Under the pieces are notes generated by a model. That model was not told where the DNA came from. It did no database searches and worked only from the letters and a program-made list of their open reading frames with translations. The position numbers were made by a program, and so were the translations under genes. A DNA stretch of 32,923 nt from an uncultured Clostridia bacterium (GTDB taxonomy: Bacteria; Bacillota; Clostridia; Christensenellales; CAG-917), in assembly GCA_947628255.1 (NCBI GenBank), contig CANQZE010000004.1, forward strand, positions 1-32,923, in the 5' to 3' direction. Numbering within the stretch: position 1 is the stretch's first letter; every line of letters starts with the position of its first letter. Of this stretch, positions 14,085 through 24,520 are shown in pieces.

Positions 14085-16631
14085 TCACTCTTCGGATCCG
14101 CCCTCGGGTTGAGCGCCGCTTTCGGAAATTTCCTCGCCGCCTTCCTCGGGAGCCTCTTCTTGCTCCTCCTCGTGCGGAGTGAGCGCGATCGCCTTGACGG
14201 TCATCTTGTCGTCCTTGAGTTTCATCACGCGCACGCCCTGCGTGTTGCGCCCTATCTTGCTGATCTCTGCGCCGTTCACGCGGATGATGACGCCCGCGTC
14301 CGTAATCATCATCACGTCCGTATCCTGCGGAATGACCGCAAGCCCGACAAGCGCGCCCGTCCTCTCGTTGAACACGCCCGCGCGCACGCCCTTGCCCGCT
14401 CTGCCGTGCAGAGGATAGTCGGAGATGTCGCTGCGTTTGCCGAAGCCGTTCGCCGTGACGGTGAGGATATCGTCTCCCGCGTGGACCGCCGTGCAAGCGA
14501 CGAGCGTTGCGCCGTTTTTGAGGTTCATCGCCTTGACGCCCATAGCCGTCCTGCCCATCGGGCGGATCGCTTTCTCGTGGAAGTGGATCGCGAATCCCTC
14601 GCTGCTGGCGATGAGGATCTCGCTGTCGCCGTTTGTGATCATAGCGTCAAGCAACTCGTCCTCTTCGTTGAATTTGATGGCGATCTTGCCGTTTTTCTTG
14701 ATGGATTCGTACTCCTCGAGCGGCGTCTTTTTGATGAGGCCGCCGCGCGTCGCAAGCACAAGGAATTTGCCCGTCTTGTCCTCCGGCATACGGATGATCG
14801 TCTTGATCTTCTCGCCCTGCTCGAGTTGCAACAGATTGACCGCCGCCCTGCCGCGTGAGTTGCGCGTCGCCTCGGGGATCTCATAGCCCTTGAGCGTGAA
14901 CACTTTGCCGAGCGTCGTGAAGAACATCAGCCTCTCGTGCGTGTTGGACGTGAATATGTTCTCAACAAAGTCCTCGTCCTTCGCCTTGTGTCCCGTGACG
15001 CCCATTCCGCCGCGGTGCTGCGCCCTGTATTCGCTCACGGGGATGCGCTTGATATATCCGCTGTGCGTCATCGAGATGACGACGTCCTCCTGCTCGATGA
15101 GGTCCTCTATGTCGATATCGCCGTAGTCATAAGTCAGCGTGGACATTCTCGGAGTGCCGTATTGCGCCTTGATCTCGTTGATCTCGCGGATGATGATCGC
15201 CTTGACTTCCTCGTCGCTTGAAAGCACGAGGTTGAAATATTCGATCTGTTGGGCGAGGTCGCCGAGTTCCTGCTCTATCTTTTCGACTTCGAGGCCGGTG
15301 AGGCGTTGCAGGCGCATATCGAGGATCGCCGCCGCCTGCCTGTCGCTCAAGCCGTACGCCGCCATCAAGTTGTTCATAGCGTCTTGACGGTCGCGGGATT
15401 TTTTGAGCAGTTCCACGATCGCGTCGATGTTTTCAAGCGCGATGTGCAAGCCGAGCAGGATATGTTGTCTCTCCTGCGCCTTTTCGAGATCGAAACGCGT
15501 CCTGCGCACGATGACGTCCTTTTGGTGTGCGACATAGCACTCGAGTATCTCCTTGAGGTTGAGCACGCGAGGCACGCCGTCCACAAGCGCGAGCATAATC
15601 ATACTGAAGCTCGTCTGCATTGCCGTCTGCTTGTAGAGTTGATTGAGCAAAACTTGCGGATTGGCGTCCTTTTTGAGTTCGATGACGATGCGCATCCCGT
15701 GGCGGTCCGTCTCCTCGCGGAGATCGCTGATGCCCTCAAGGCGTTTGTCCTTGACTTGATCCGCGATGTTTTCGATGAGCTTCGCCTTGTTGACCTGATA
15801 GGGGATCTCCGTGACGACGATGCGGCTCTTGCCGTTTGCCATCTCTTCGATCTCCGCTCTCGCGCGCAGGATCGCGGCTCCGCGTCCCGTGCGATACGCC
15901 TGCTTTATGCCGCTCCTGCCCAAGATGAGCGCTCCCGTGGGGAAGTCGGGCGCGGGGATATATCCGATCAGCTCGTCGATCGTGATGTCGGGGTTGTTCA
16001 AAAGCGCCACAGTGGCGTCTATGACCTCGCCGAGGTTGTGCGGCGGGATAGACGTCGCCATACCCACCGCGATGCCGTCAGAGCCGTTTACGAGCAAATT
16101 CGGAAAACGGGACGGAAGCACCGTGGGCTGTTCGCGCGTGTCGTCGAAGTTGGGATAAAAATCGACGGTTTTCTTGTCGATATCGCGTATCATCTCGAGC
16201 GCGATCTTGCTCAGCCTCGACTCCGTATAACGATATGCCGCCGCGGGGTCGCCGTCCACGGAACCGAAGTTGCCGTGTCCGTCCACAAGCGGACAGCGGA
16301 TGGAGAAGTCCTGCGCGAGTCTGACGAGCGCGTCGTACACGGATCTGTCGCCATGGGGATGGTACTTGCCCAGCACCTCTCCGACGACCATAGCGCACTT
16401 TCTGTACGGCTTGTCGGGGGTGAGACCAAGCTCGCTCATTGCGTAAAGTATGCGCCTATGCACGGGCTTCAGACCGTCGCGCACGTCGGGTATGGCGCGC
16501 GACACGTTGACCGCCATCGCGTACGCGATAAATGACTTTTTCAGCTCGCCGTTGATCTCCACATCCTTGACGGTGGAGTCGGCGATATGCTTGATATATT
16601 CGTTGTTTTTGTCGTCTCTGATGTTTGCCAT
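14085..16631 (-). CDS. gyrA: DNA gyrase subunit A
   Basis: 848-aa subunit that breaks and rejoins DNA in the A2B2 gyrase, introducing negative supercoils. The catalytic tyrosine is Tyr135 in AAYRYTESR. The C-terminal DNA-wrapping domain has a GyrA box of the form QHRGGMG (canonical QRRGGKG), which supports GyrA rather than ParC. It ends in a disordered acidic tail rich in Glu and Gly. In the quinolone-resistance region the sequence reads [10 protein letters not shown]: the residue equivalent to E. coli Ser83 is Arg96 (codon AGA), while the Asp87 equivalent (Asp100) is kept. It follows gyrB by 9 bp with an AGAGGTG SD, and ends at a strong terminator. Confidence 0.98.
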   Translation of the reverse strand: MANIRDDKNNEYIKHIADSTVKDVEINGELKKSFIAYAMAVNVSRAIPDVRDGLKPVHRRILYAMSELGLTPDKPYRKCAMVVGEVLGKYHPHGDRSVYDALVRLAQDFSIRCPLVDGHGNFGSVDGDPAAAYRYTESRLSKIALEMIRDIDKKTVDFYPNFDDTREQPTVLPSRFPNLLVNGSDGIAVGMATSIPPHNLGEVIDATVALLNNPDITIDELIGYIPAPDFPTGALILGRSGIKQAYRTGRGAAILRARAEIEEMANGKSRIVVTEIPYQVNKAKLIENIADQVKDKRLEGISDLREETDRHGMRIVIELKKDANPQVLLNQLYKQTAMQTSFSMIMLALVDGVPRVLNLKEILECYVAHQKDVIVRRTRFDLEKAQERQHILLGLHIALENIDAIVELLKKSRDRQDAMNNLMAAYGLSDRQAAAILDMRLQRLTGLEVEKIEQELGDLAQQIEYFNLVLSSDEEVKAIIIREINEIKAQYGTPRMSTLTYDYGDIDIEDLIEQEDVVISMTHSGYIKRIPVSEYRAQHRGGMGVTGHKAKDEDFVENIFTSNTHERLMFFTTLGKVFTLKGYEIPEATRNSRGRAAVNLLQLEQGEKIKTIIRMPEDKTGKFLVLATRGGLIKKTPLEEYESIKKNGKIAIKFNEEDELLDAMITNGDSEILIASSEGFAIHFHEKAIRPMGRTAMGVKAMNLKNGATLVACTAVHAGDDILTVTANGFGKRSDISDYPLHGRAGKGVRAGVFNERTGALVGLAVIPQDTDVMMITDAGVIIRVNGAEISKIGRNTQGVRVMKLKDDKMTVKAIALTPHEEEQEEAPEEGGEEISESGAQPEGGSEE

Positions 16632-16641
16632 GGTTCACCTC

Positions 16642-18870
<2,229 letters not shown>

Positions 18871-18916
18871 AAAATTTCGCGGTTTTCACGCCCAAAACCG
18901 AACAACGACGCGTTAA

Positions 18917-19099
18917 CAACGCACTCAAAGCAACGTCATAAACCCCTCGCCGCAACCCGCGCCCGCAAAACAAAGTCCGCCTCGGTCGAGAAAACCGCCC
19001 TACAACGATCAATATCCGCACAACGGCAACGCTCGCCCGCGCGATCCGCCTTGGTATACCCGTATTAAGGACAAACAAAGCTCCATAAAGAAAATTTGA
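18917..19099 (+). pseudogene. Proline-rich open frame without a start, possible gene remnant
   Basis: After a TAA at 18914-18916 the frame is open for 60 codons to TGA at 19097 and reads with host-like codons (CCG, CGC, AAC, GAT): a Pro/Gln-rich linker, then KPPYNDQYPHNGN, then RDPPWYTRIKDKQ and a basic end. There is no ATG or SD. It could be the tail of a decayed secreted or cell-division-type protein, or chance in a locally GC-rich patch. Confidence 0.2.
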
Positions 19100-19180
19100 A
19101 TAATATTACCAAGCATTCGCGGCAATCAACTACGCCAACTATACCCACGAATGCCGTCGCAAGCCTATTTATGGCAAAAA

Positions 19181-19233
19181 GAAGCGCCTCTACGCCAGAA
19201 GTAGCGCCTCTACGCCAGAAGTAGCGCCTCTCC
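19181..19233 (+). repeat. 20-bp tandem repeat, about 2.6 copies
   Basis: Unit GTAGCGCCTCTACGCCAGAA at 19201-19220, with a one-base variant at 19181-19200 and a partial copy from 19221. Too few copies, and no spacers, for a CRISPR array. Confidence 0.8.
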
Positions 19234-19607
19234 GCATAAAAAACGATATACGACCTACATATCTACCCGTAAACAGGCGCAATGCAAGACCTAGGACTGT
19301 TTATTGTCACTTCTTGAGCAAATGTACCCATATAAACAGAGGCGCAATACAAGCGAAAATGCGGGTCTATATCATATATATCTCTCGACTGAGGTCCTTC
19401 TTTTGCCGCATTAAATTCTATAAAAATCAAAATCTGAAAAATATGTGAAACACGCAAGAAAATGTTGATTTTTTGAGAAACATATGATAGAATTTCAGCG
19501 GATGAAAAATTTGGGTGAAAGGCCTCTATAAAATTTGGGTCAAAGCCGCACATCGAGCATTCAGCCCCGCAAAAAGTCCACTGTTTAGTGGATTTATCTC
19601 GGTTCAG

Positions 19608-19623
19608 AGTTCCACGTGAAACT
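19608..19623. promoter_or_regulatory. parS-like site (weak)
   Basis: AGTTCCACGTGAAACT: 13 of 16 match the consensus with the CACGTGAAAC core intact. Its start is 32 bp from that of the perfect site at 19640. Confidence 0.5.
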
Positions 19624-19639
19624 GACGGCCGATTCAAAT

Positions 19640-19655
19640 TGTTTCACGTGAAACA
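19640..19655. promoter_or_regulatory. parS centromere site, perfect
   Basis: TGTTTCACGTGAAACA matches the conserved bacterial parS 16-mer at every base. ParB encoded at 23530-24423 should load here and spread, guiding SMC loading and origin segregation. Confidence 0.95.
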
Positions 19656-20248
19656 TAGATATACAGCCACATTTGAACATTTAATTTGCGAATTTGAAAA
19701 TCTGCAACGCACAGCGTGTTTTGACCACACTAAGGACGCATCATAGCCGTACGCAAGCACTTCGAAACAGCGATGGGCCGCTGTCACAGGTATAAACCGC
19801 AGGCCATCGCGATCCCCGATTAGTCTCGGTGGGTCTATGGGACAAAAAGGCAGCTACCTCTCATATCACCCGTTAGGAGCGCCATTCACCGTTATATCAA
19901 GGCAATGCCGCCTTAACCACCGTGTTCTATCAATGACACGCAACCCCAAAAGCCACACACCACAACCCACCCCGTCGCATCACAAGAAATCAATGGCCGA
20001 AAAAACATCGCGAATCAAAAACTGTCGCGATCGCGCAAGACAGGAGTGAAGGCGAGGAGCTGACGCATTGCGCCAAATATTATCGTCACATTGCTCAAGT
20101 TTCAATGTCACTCACGGCGTATGCGCCCATATGCAAGCAATTGCAAATAAAACGCAATACAAACCCGCACAAGCGTAACGACAATCGCCCCAATCAAACC
20201 TACAGCCCATAACATTCAAATTCCCGCGCACACGACAATCACAAGCTT

Positions 20249-20264
20249 TGTTTCACGTGAAACT
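20249..20264. promoter_or_regulatory. parS site, 15/16
   Basis: TGTTTCACGTGAAACT, one mismatch at the last base. Confidence 0.9.
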
Positions 20265-20394
20265 TCAAAATTTTTCTATAATAAATTTATAACCGCTCAT
20301 CTGACAATCTCCAGAAAAATCTGATAAGAATTTTGTTAGATCGTTTTTCAAAGTTCTACCGTCGAATCATAAATTTTGAAAATTCTATTGTTGA

Positions 20395-20410
20395 TGTTAC
20401 ACGTGGAACA
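20395..20410. promoter_or_regulatory. parS site, 14/16
   Basis: TGTTACACGTGGAACA: the CACGTG core and both outer TGTT/AACA arms are intact. The variant at position 5 is tolerated in known parS sets. Confidence 0.75.
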
Positions 20411-20587
20411 TTTGTTCTTATAGAAAATTTTATCCAAAAAAATCAATTGTCCGCCTATTTTTTTTGTTATTCTCAATCTATTCACACAGCTGTTCCCGAA
20501 ATCTCTTTATCTGCAAATATAATTACAAAGATGACACAATGGCTTTTGCTTTTTCAAATTCTTTCTTCTTTCGCAGAATCTAATTCT

Positions 20588-20617
20588 AAAAAATTAACTC
20601 GGGATTTATTTCCCGAG
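20588..20617 (-). terminator. Minus-strand intrinsic terminator
   Basis: CTCGGGA (20598-20604) / TCCCGAG (20611-20617), loop of 6. On the minus strand it is followed by TTAATTTTTT. The nearest recognised upstream gene is mtnN, 460 bp away. Confidence 0.75.
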
Positions 20618-21076
20618 CCGCTTGAATACATTTATATTATTGCCTTCTTCTTGTTATGATCCGCTTTGCGATCTACCGATCCATTCTGTAGTGCTTTATT
20701 GCAACCCACTACTTGCCGCCTTTTGTGCGACTCCGCGTCGCCTCTCGCATATTTTCTCCGCGCGGACTCTCCGTTTTTCTCAGCATAGCTTCTTCCGCTT
20801 ACTTTTTCAGCTTTATACGCTTGTTTTTTCGCATAACCGCTCCCGTACCCTTCAAATCACTATTACAGTTTCCGCACGTTTTCTCCACATCGTTTTTCAA
20901 TTTTCTCCGCGTTTTGAAATTCTCTTCTTCGAATCCTATTATAAATTGGTTAAATTGTTAATTTGTTTTCGTCCCTCTCTTTTCCTATCCGACATTGCCA
21001 CCTCCCCTCCTCTTCATCCGACAGGGCAGGGCAACCTCTCGCTCAATTTACTAGCCATATTCATCGAACGCTCTTT
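20618..21076 (-). other. Purine-rich transcribed-looking segment, possible RNA or decayed gene
   Basis: Minus strand strongly purine-rich. It lies between the mtnN stop and the terminator above. A perfect TATAAT stands on the minus strand at 20938-20943 without a good -35. Stems are visible, for example GTAGTG/CACTAC and GCGAC/GTCGC. One frame is open for about 75 codons without an ATG and reads Lys/Arg/Ala-rich with codons unlike the neighbours. It does not match tmRNA, RNase P RNA, SRP RNA or 6S RNA as I know them. It may simply be the mtnN 3' untranslated region. Confidence 0.3.
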
Positions 21077-21799
21077 TCAGATCTTGAGCAGAGGGAGAGG
21101 GGCGGCCTCGCCTGTGATCGCGGCGATGATGTCGGGCAACATCTCCTCGTATTTTGTCATCGCGCGCGCTACGACCTCGGGGAAGCTAACTGGAGAGCTT
21201 TCGTCCGCGCTGTCCGAGACGACTTTGACGCTGAGCAGGGGGATGTGATTGCGTTCGCACACAAGCGCGAGGGCGGCAAGTTCCATCTCGCAGATGTCGC
21301 AGCCGAACTCCTCTCTCAGGCGTTTTTTCATCCCAGCGTTTGCGACAAAAACGTCTCCGCTTGCGACGGTGACTTGCTTGAGCGACTTGCGCGTGGCGAG
21401 CAGGACTCTGTCGATGAGCGAGCCGTCCAGATAGAAATATCTGTCGTCCTTGCCGTCGTACTGCCCGGGGACGGTGCCGTCTATCGCCGAGCTGTCAAAT
21501 TGATAGTGGCAAACTCGTCTTGCAAGCAAAAGATCCCCCTGTTTGAGCGAGGGATCCAACGCTCCTACAAACCCGAAGTTGAGCGCTACGTCGATGTCAA
21601 AGAGGTCCTTCAACATCTGCATAGTCATTGCCGCGCGGATCTCGCCCACGCCGCCCGTCGCGAGATAGACGGTATGCGCGCCAAGCTGCGCTTTGCACAC
21701 GCTCACGCCCGATATGGCGCTTTGCGCGACGATATTTCCAAGCCTGTTCAAAATGGGGAGGGTCTCCTCCGCCATAGCCGTAACAATGCCTATTCTCAT
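21077..21799 (-). CDS. mtnN: 5'-methylthioadenosine/S-adenosylhomocysteine nucleosidase
   Basis: 240-aa cytosolic hydrolase releasing adenine from methylthioadenosine and S-adenosylhomocysteine, part of methionine salvage, SAM by-product removal and autoinducer-2 precursor supply. Typical start MRIGIVTAMAEE (general-acid Glu near 12), the ribose-binding pair MELAA (Glu173) and catalytic SDSAD (Asp196). ATGs lie at 21805 and 21799; GGAGG is 8 nt from the second and only 2 nt from the first, so 21799 is preferred. The active-site phrases are right, but some surrounding sequence diverges from standard Pfs. Divergent from rsmG; promoter at 21819-21847. Confidence 0.88.
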   Translation of the reverse strand: MRIGIVTAMAEETLPILNRLGNIVAQSAISGVSVCKAQLGAHTVYLATGGVGEIRAAMTMQMLKDLFDIDVALNFGFVGALDPSLKQGDLLLARRVCHYQFDSSAIDGTVPGQYDGKDDRYFYLDGSLIDRVLLATRKSLKQVTVASGDVFVANAGMKKRLREEFGCDICEMELAALALVCERNHIPLLSVKVVSDSADESSPVSFPEVVARAMTKYEEMLPDIIAAITGEAAPLPLLKI

Positions 21800-21818
21800 A
21801 TCCATTGCCTCCGCGGAT

Positions 21819-21847
21819 ATTTTAGCACAACGGCGCGCGATTCTCAA
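21819..21847 (-). promoter_or_regulatory. mtnN promoter
   Basis: On the minus strand TTGAGA (21842-21847), 17 bp, TAAAAT (21819-21824). Confidence 0.6.
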
Positions 21848-21890
21848 CGTTTTTTTGAAAATCCGTTTGCGCCGCGAAACAAAAAAACAA

Positions 21891-21919
21891 TTGATTTTGC
21901 CGCCGCAAAATGGTATGCT
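21891..21919 (+). promoter_or_regulatory. rsmG promoter, apparently leaderless
   Basis: TTGATT (21891-21896), 17 bp, extended -10 TGG-TATGCT (21911-21919). Only 6 nt separate it from the ATG, so the A of ATG falls on the expected +1. Confidence 0.65.
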
Positions 21920-21925
21920 TATCAT

Positions 21926-22621
21926 ATGAACCAAGAAAATATGAAAATCCTATTGACGGGGCTGAAAAAGCTGGACGTCAAATTCGACATTGTCGAGCCG
22001 TGCGCCCTCATCGCATTTCACGATTACGTGCAGGCCGGCAACCGCGATATGAATCTGACCGCCATCACGGACGAGGAGGAGTTTGTCGTCAAACATCTCC
22101 TCGACAGCGCGAGCGCGATCCCGTACATCGGGCAAGGCGCGAAGGTGCTTGACATCGGCACGGGCGCGGGTTTTCCCGCGGTGCCTCTCGCCGTTTTGAG
22201 GAGCGACATCTCCGTGACGGCGCTGGACGCAACCGAAAAAAAGGTGGAGTTTGTCAAAAGCGCCATTGCCGCTTTGAGGCTTTCCAACATCGAGGCTGTG
22301 TGCGGCAGGGCGGAGGAGATGACCGAGCTTTTCGGCAAATTCGACGTCGTGACGGCGCGCGCTGTCGCGTCTCTCCCCGTGTTGCTCGAACTTGCGGCGC
22401 CTATGCTGAAGGTCGGCGGCGAATTCATCGCCTACAAGTCCGGCGAGAGCGAGCTTGACTCCGCAAAAAACGCGATGTCGGTTTTGAAAATGCAGCACGC
22501 CGCCACGCACGCGCTCGACATCGAAGGCAACTCGCGCGCGCTGATCGTGTTCAAAAAGACTGCCTCGACGCCCGCGGGATATCCTCGCCGCTACAGCGCC
22601 ATCAAAAATTCCCCTCTGTGA
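21926..22621 (+). CDS. rsmG: 16S rRNA (guanine527-N7)-methyltransferase
   Basis: 231-aa SAM-dependent enzyme methylating G527 of 16S rRNA; loss gives low-level streptomycin resistance in other bacteria. Visible: NLTAITDEEEFVVKHLLDS near 43-61, SAM motif VLDIGTGAGFPAVPLAV at 74-90, and VTARAVASLPVLLELAAPMLKVGG. It ends YPRRYSAIKNSPL, close to the usual YPRKAGTPAKNPL. No SD precedes the ATG; the promoter lies 6 nt upstream. rsmG beside parA-parB is a classic origin-region order. Confidence 0.96.
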   Translation: MNQENMKILLTGLKKLDVKFDIVEPCALIAFHDYVQAGNRDMNLTAITDEEEFVVKHLLDSASAIPYIGQGAKVLDIGTGAGFPAVPLAVLRSDISVTALDATEKKVEFVKSAIAALRLSNIEAVCGRAEEMTELFGKFDVVTARAVASLPVLLELAAPMLKVGGEFIAYKSGESELDSAKNAMSVLKMQHAATHALDIEGNSRALIVFKKTASTPAGYPRRYSAIKNSPL

Positions 22622-22661
22622 TCGGAGCTTGTCGGGAAGGCAAATCCACTTGGCGATTTTT

Positions 22662-22715
22662 TTGTGAAACAAATTGTGAAACATCGTTGAAAAATCGCGC
22701 GGTTTGTGTTACACT
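22662..22715 (+). promoter_or_regulatory. parA promoter with two GTGAAACA half-sites
   Basis: TTGAAA (22687-22692), 17 bp, extended -10 TGT-TACACT (22707-22715); the ATG at 22722 is 6 nt further, again leaderless. TTGTGAAACA is repeated at 22662-22671 and 22674-22683, just upstream of the -35, and resembles half of parS. Confidence 0.6.
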
Positions 22716-22721
22716 CGATTT

Positions 22722-23507
22722 ATGGCAAAAATTATTTCTTTCTCAAACCAAAAGGGCGGCGTAGGCAAGACCACCACCTGCGTGGATCTTGCGGCGGCGC
22801 TTGCGGCAAGCGGCAAAAGAGTTTTGATCGTGGACTTCGACCCGCAGGGCAATGCGTCAAGCGCTCTCGGTATATTTGACAAAAAGACAAAAAACTCTGT
22901 CTACAACGTGCTTTGCGACGACGTTTCCGCGGAGCAAGCCGTGCGCGCGTCCGAGCTTGACGGGCTTTACATCATCCCCTCCTCGGACGATCTCGCGGGC
23001 GCGGAGTTGGAGCTGAGTCAGATCGTCATCGGCAGGGAGCGCGTTCTTGAGGAAAAGCTCGAGACTCTCAAGGACAAATTCGACTATGTTTTTATCGACT
23101 GTCCGCCCTCGCTCGGTCTGCTCACGGTCAACGCGCTGACGGCGTCAAACGGCGTGCTTATCCCCATACAGTGCGAGTTTTTCGCGCTCGAGGGGCTGAG
23201 CCAGATGATGAACACGATCAAATTGGTCAAAAAGCACCTCAACGCGACTTTGGACGTGACGGGCGTCGTCCTCACGATGTACGACGGGCGATCCAAGCTC
23301 TCTCGCGGCGTGCTTGAAGAGATATCGAAATATTTCGGGGACAAGGTTTTCGACGCGAAGATCCCTCGCAACATCCGCCTTGCGGAAGCGCCGAGCTATG
23401 GCAAACCGATCTTGCTTTACGACCGTCGGTGCGCGGGCGCGGCGGCGTACGACAAGCTCGCAAGCGAGTTCTTGGCGCGCGAAGAGAAACCCCTTGAGAT
23501 CAAATGA
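22722..23507 (+). CDS. parA: Chromosome partitioning ATPase ParA/Soj
   Basis: 261-aa deviant Walker ATPase. Walker A' KGGVGKTT at 11-18 with the signature lysine, VDFDPQGNASSALG, and IDCPPSLGLLTVNAL. It binds DNA as an ATP dimer and, with ParB-parS, moves origins apart; in Bacillus the homologue Soj also tunes DnaA. Only the Walker fold is present, with no N-terminal HTH, so it is the small chromosomal type. Cotranscribed with parB, 22 bp downstream. The ATG has no SD. Confidence 0.96.
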   Translation: MAKIISFSNQKGGVGKTTTCVDLAAALAASGKRVLIVDFDPQGNASSALGIFDKKTKNSVYNVLCDDVSAEQAVRASELDGLYIIPSSDDLAGAELELSQIVIGRERVLEEKLETLKDKFDYVFIDCPPSLGLLTVNALTASNGVLIPIQCEFFALEGLSQMMNTIKLVKKHLNATLDVTGVVLTMYDGRSKLSRGVLEEISKYFGDKVFDAKIPRNIRLAEAPSYGKPILLYDRRCAGAAAYDKLASEFLAREEKPLEIK

Positions 23508-23529
23508 AAATTTTGGAGGAATATATTAT

Positions 23530-24423
23530 ATGGCAAGCATAAAAGGCGGACTGGGCGCAAAAGGCTTGAACGCTCTGTTCAGCGACAATCAAACCAACGT
23601 CTCGGTGCCGACTCCCGACGATATCCCGACGCAGGAGATCGACATCACTTTGATAGACCGCAACCCCAATCAACCGCGCAAAACTTTCAATGAGGACAGC
23701 CTCAGAGAGATGGCAAATTCCATCGCGACCTACGGCGTGTTGCAACCTTTGCTTCTCGTCAAATCCGAGGGAGGCAGATATCTCATCATCGCGGGCGAGC
23801 GCCGCTTCCGCGCGAGCCTGCTCGCAGGACTGAAAAAAGTCCCCGCGATCGTCAGAGAACTCACTCCTCAGCAGATTCAGGAGATCTCGCTCATCGAGAA
23901 CCTGCACCGAGAGGACCTCAACGCCATCGAGGCGGCGGAAGGAATGCGCGAATTGATGGAAAACCACGGTCTCACGCAGGAGGAAGTGGCTCAGCGCATA
24001 GGCAAATCCCGCCCGTACGTCACCAACACGTTGCGCCTGTTGCAACTTCCCAAAGAAGTCACCGATCTTGTCCGCTCGGGCGAACTCTCTCCGGGACACG
24101 CCCGCTCGCTCATCTCCATCGACGACAAGGCCGTGCTGATCGATATGGCAAAAAAGGCGGTCCAGCGCAAGATGTCCGTGCGCGAGTTGGAGCAGGAAGT
24201 GCGCCTCTATTTCACGCGCAAATCCAACGTCGGCGGCCCGCGCGACAAGATCCAGAGCCTCGAGATGCGCGAACTGCTCAACGATATGAAACGCGTGTTC
24301 GCGACAAAGGTCAAACTGCGCGGCAACGAATCCAAGGGAAGGATCACCATCGACTATTTCACCGCGGACGACCTCAACCGCATCTACGCGCTCGTCCAAC
24401 AACTCAAACAATTCAAGGACTGA
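23530..24423 (+). CDS. parB: Chromosome partitioning protein ParB/Spo0J
   Basis: 297-aa CTP-dependent DNA clamp that loads at parS. Order: N-terminal Ser/Asp tail, NPNQPRKTFNEDSLREMANSI, GERRFRA box at 89-95 (CTP binding), ENLHREDLNAIE, HTH region LTQEEVAQRIGKSRPYVTNTLRLLQLP, GHARSLIS, and a C-terminal dimerisation domain. GGAGG lies 10 nt before the ATG, in contrast to the leaderless parA. A parS cluster 3-4 kb to the left is its target. Followed by a bidirectional terminator. Confidence 0.97.
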   Translation: MASIKGGLGAKGLNALFSDNQTNVSVPTPDDIPTQEIDITLIDRNPNQPRKTFNEDSLREMANSIATYGVLQPLLLVKSEGGRYLIIAGERRFRASLLAGLKKVPAIVRELTPQQIQEISLIENLHREDLNAIEAAEGMRELMENHGLTQEEVAQRIGKSRPYVTNTLRLLQLPKEVTDLVRSGELSPGHARSLISIDDKAVLIDMAKKAVQRKMSVRELEQEVRLYFTRKSNVGGPRDKIQSLEMRELLNDMKRVFATKVKLRGNESKGRITIDYFTADDLNRIYALVQQLKQFKD

Positions 24424-24458
24424 GACATTTCAAAGCCAAAAAATTTTCAAGCGTATTC

Positions 24459-24495
24459 AAAAAACCGCCGCTCTCAAACGTCTGCGACGGTTTTT
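24459..24495. terminator. Bidirectional terminator between parB and recF
   Basis: AAAAAACCGCCGC (24459-24471) pairs, with one mismatch, with GCGACGGTTTTT (24484-24495). T runs follow the stem on both strands. Confidence 0.8.
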
Positions 24496-24520
24496 GATTC
24501 GTATCCGTTTTTCCGATCTC

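Larger units (their letters stand above)
19656..20587. other. Non-coding stretch between parS sites
   Basis: About 930 bp with no reading frame that has an SD or host-like codon use. The plus strand is visibly C/A-rich from 19900 to 20250 and T-rich after 20270. GCGATGG near 19770 can pair with CCATCGC near 19803, and AAGGC with GCCTT near 19900; I recognise no known RNA in it. Contains the parS sites listed separately. Confidence 0.5.

Noticed and set aside
19181-19233. Possible CRISPR array
   Set aside because: Units follow each other without spacers and there are fewer than three; no cas genes nearby.
19740-20050. Possible rRNA or known small RNA gene
   Set aside because: Local pairing exists but none of the hallmark sequences of 5S, tmRNA, RNase P, SRP or 6S RNA is recognisable.
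20333-20659. 108-codon plus-strand frame starting at TTG
   Set aside because: Contains a parS site and the terminator hairpin, has no SD, and its Phe/Ile/Leu bias follows from local T-richness.
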